32,029 bases of DNA from JADGGM01 sp035277485 (GTDB taxonomy: Bacteria > Gemmatimonadota > Gemmatimonadetes > Gemmatimonadales > Gemmatimonadaceae): positions 1 through 32,029 of the forward strand of contig DATEKK010000204.1 of assembly GCA_035277485.1 (NCBI GenBank). The letters run 5' to 3'. Below are positions 31,069-32,029 of the stretch, in pieces; within the stretch, counting starts at the first letter, position 1; each line of letters starts with the position of its first letter. The translations under genes were made by a program, and so were the position numbers. The notes beneath the pieces are model-generated. The model did no database searches. It saw only the letters and a program-made list of their open reading frames with translations, and had not been told where the DNA came from.

Positions 31069-32029
31069 TCAGCCCACGGTACCGAAGCAGGCGGCTATGC
31101 AGTTGATAGACAGGAGGAGGCTCGGGAGCCAGCGCTCCTTGTCGTCCGCCCCGCGGACACGCCGCAGCAGGTCGATCTGCTGGTCGTGCGCCCGATCGAG
31201 GAGCGGGACACGACGGGCGAAGCGCCCGCGGAACTGCGGGAATCGTTCGGCGAGCTCGGCCTCGCCGGTCAGTCGGAGCACCGTCGCGACCGTCCGGTGA
31301 TACTCGGCCCGGATGAGACCGAGGATGGCGGCGCGGGCATCTTCGTTAGGCACGAGCGCGGCGTATGCGGCGGCGATCTCCAGATCCACCTGGAGGAGGG
31401 TCTTCTCCGTTTCATCGATGATGAGGCGGAACACCGGCGATTCCGAGAACATGCGCCGGAGCAGTGCCTCGCCGCGCTGTCCGCGGATGGCGAGGAACGC
31501 GTCGAGCGCGCTGCCTACACCGTACCATCCCGGAATGAGGTGCCGGCTCTGCGTCCACGCGAACACCCACGGAATGGCGCGGAGGTCGCCGAGCTCGCGC
31601 GTCTGAGCGCGGCGCGCGGGTCGAGAGCCGAGGTTGAGGAGACCGAGCTCGTCGACCGGCGTGGCGGAGCCGAAGTACTCGAGGAAGTGTGGATCATGAA
31701 CCAGGGCTCGGTACGCGGCGTGCGCGGCGCCGGACAGCGCTTCCATGGCCTCGTCAGCGCCGGGGACCGGCGCGGCGGGCTCACCGGGCAGCGAGTATTC
31801 CATGACGCTCGACGCGAGCAGCTCGAGCTGGTACGCCGCCGCATCGGCGTACGCGTACTTGAACGACACCACCTCGCCCTGCTCCGTTAGGCGAAGACGG
31901 CCGTGGATGGTGCCCGGCGGCTGGGCGGCGATGGCGCGGTGGGTGGGCGCGCCGCCGCGGCTCACCGAGCCGCCGCGTCCGTGGAAGAACGCAATCCCGA
32001 CGCCGTGCTCGGCGGCCACGCGCGCGAGA
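31069..32029 (-). CDS. ppc: Phosphoenolpyruvate carboxylase, C-terminal part (5' end outside window)
   Basis: About 320 C-terminal residues of PEP carboxylase, which forms oxaloacetate from PEP and bicarbonate. Hallmarks are FFHGRGGSVSRGGAP (catalytic loop), GTIHGRLRLTEQGEVVSFKYA, LRAIPWVFAWTQSRHLIPGWYGVG and the C-terminal LLLSIN segment. The frame is open to the window edge, so the gene continues beyond 32029. The end is unusual: most family members finish in NGIAAG...NTG, but here the chain ends NCIAACFGTVG, with Cys for two Gly and VG for TG. The replaced tail contributes to the active-site region in known enzymes. Confidence 0.95.
   Translation of the reverse strand, partial: LARVAAEHGVGIAFFHGRGGSVSRGGAPTHRAIAAQPPGTIHGRLRLTEQGEVVSFKYAYADAAAYQLELLASSVMEYSLPGEPAAPVPGADEAMEALSGAAHAAYRALVHDPHFLEYFGSATPVDELGLLNLGSRPARRAQTRELGDLRAIPWVFAWTQSRHLIPGWYGVGSALDAFLAIRGQRGEALLRRMFSESPVFRLIIDETEKTLLQVDLEIAAAYAALVPNEDARAAILGLIRAEYHRTVATVLRLTGEAELAERFPQFRGRFARRVPLLDRAHDQQIDLLRRVRGADDKERWLPSLLLSINCIAACFGTVG

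Overview
The window is high-GC bacterial chromosome, densely coded on both strands. A duplicated MacB/FtsX permease of the ADOP type, a DUF1080 protein, an AcnA-type aconitase and a Tat-exported DsrE-like protein point to the Gemmatimonadota/Acidobacteriota sphere, with Gemmatimonadota my best guess (inference only). I see no rRNA, tRNA, CRISPR array, insertion sequence or phage gene.

Layout. 1-3.0 kb: the tail of an unknown gene, a Met-rich exported multicopper oxidase and a convergent sulfotransferase. 3.2-5.8 kb: an orphan ADOP permease. 5.9-9.5 kb: small genes (membrane proteins, DUF4177-like, GNAT, exported DUF1080, an unknown protein and a 58-aa ribbon-helix-helix protein), separated by strong hairpins. 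9.6-15.2 kb: Tat-exported DsrE-like protein, lspA, a 49-aa conserved protein, map, a MaoC-type hydratase and acnA. 15.2-22.0 kb: two divergent lipid-type operons. The minus operon is PlsC-like acyltransferase, Tam41-like nucleotidyltransferase, CDP-alcohol phosphatidyltransferase. The plus operon is a serine-palmitoyltransferase-like alpha-oxoamine synthase, an acetoacetate-decarboxylase-like protein, a diacylglycerol/sphingoid-base kinase and a zinc dehydrogenase, each joined to the next by a 4-nt start/stop overlap. 22.1-24.8 kb: a Uma2 nuclease-like protein, an exported peroxiredoxin with an in-frame UGA, and a NarL-type two-component pair. 25.2-30.9 kb (minus): an NAD-type formate dehydrogenase operon ending in fdhD. 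31.1 kb to the end (minus): the C-terminal part of PEP carboxylase.

The main result is that two genes which look broken are best read as selenoprotein genes. The peroxiredoxin has UGA (23019-23021) at the peroxidatic Cys position, followed by a 7-bp hairpin with an 8-nt loop. The formate dehydrogenase catalytic subunit has UGA (30685-30683) at the active-site Sec position, followed by a hairpin with a GGUCU apical loop, matching the position and loop of the E. coli fdhF SECIS. The formate dehydrogenase alpha chain is also split: the molybdopterin half is the first gene of the operon, while the Fe-S half that normally forms its N-terminus is a separate later gene, beyond a fused NuoE-NuoF-like diaphorase.

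A second result is a repeated 7-mer, GTTAGGC. I counted 50 copies on both strands by eye (35 as GTTAGGC, 15 as GCCTAAC), mostly inside genes, where it forces the rare Leu codon TTA before Gly GGC. A sister word, GTTGGGC, is also common and builds the stem of a rho-independent terminator at 8329-8388. This resembles the behaviour of DNA-uptake sequences, although the role here is unknown.
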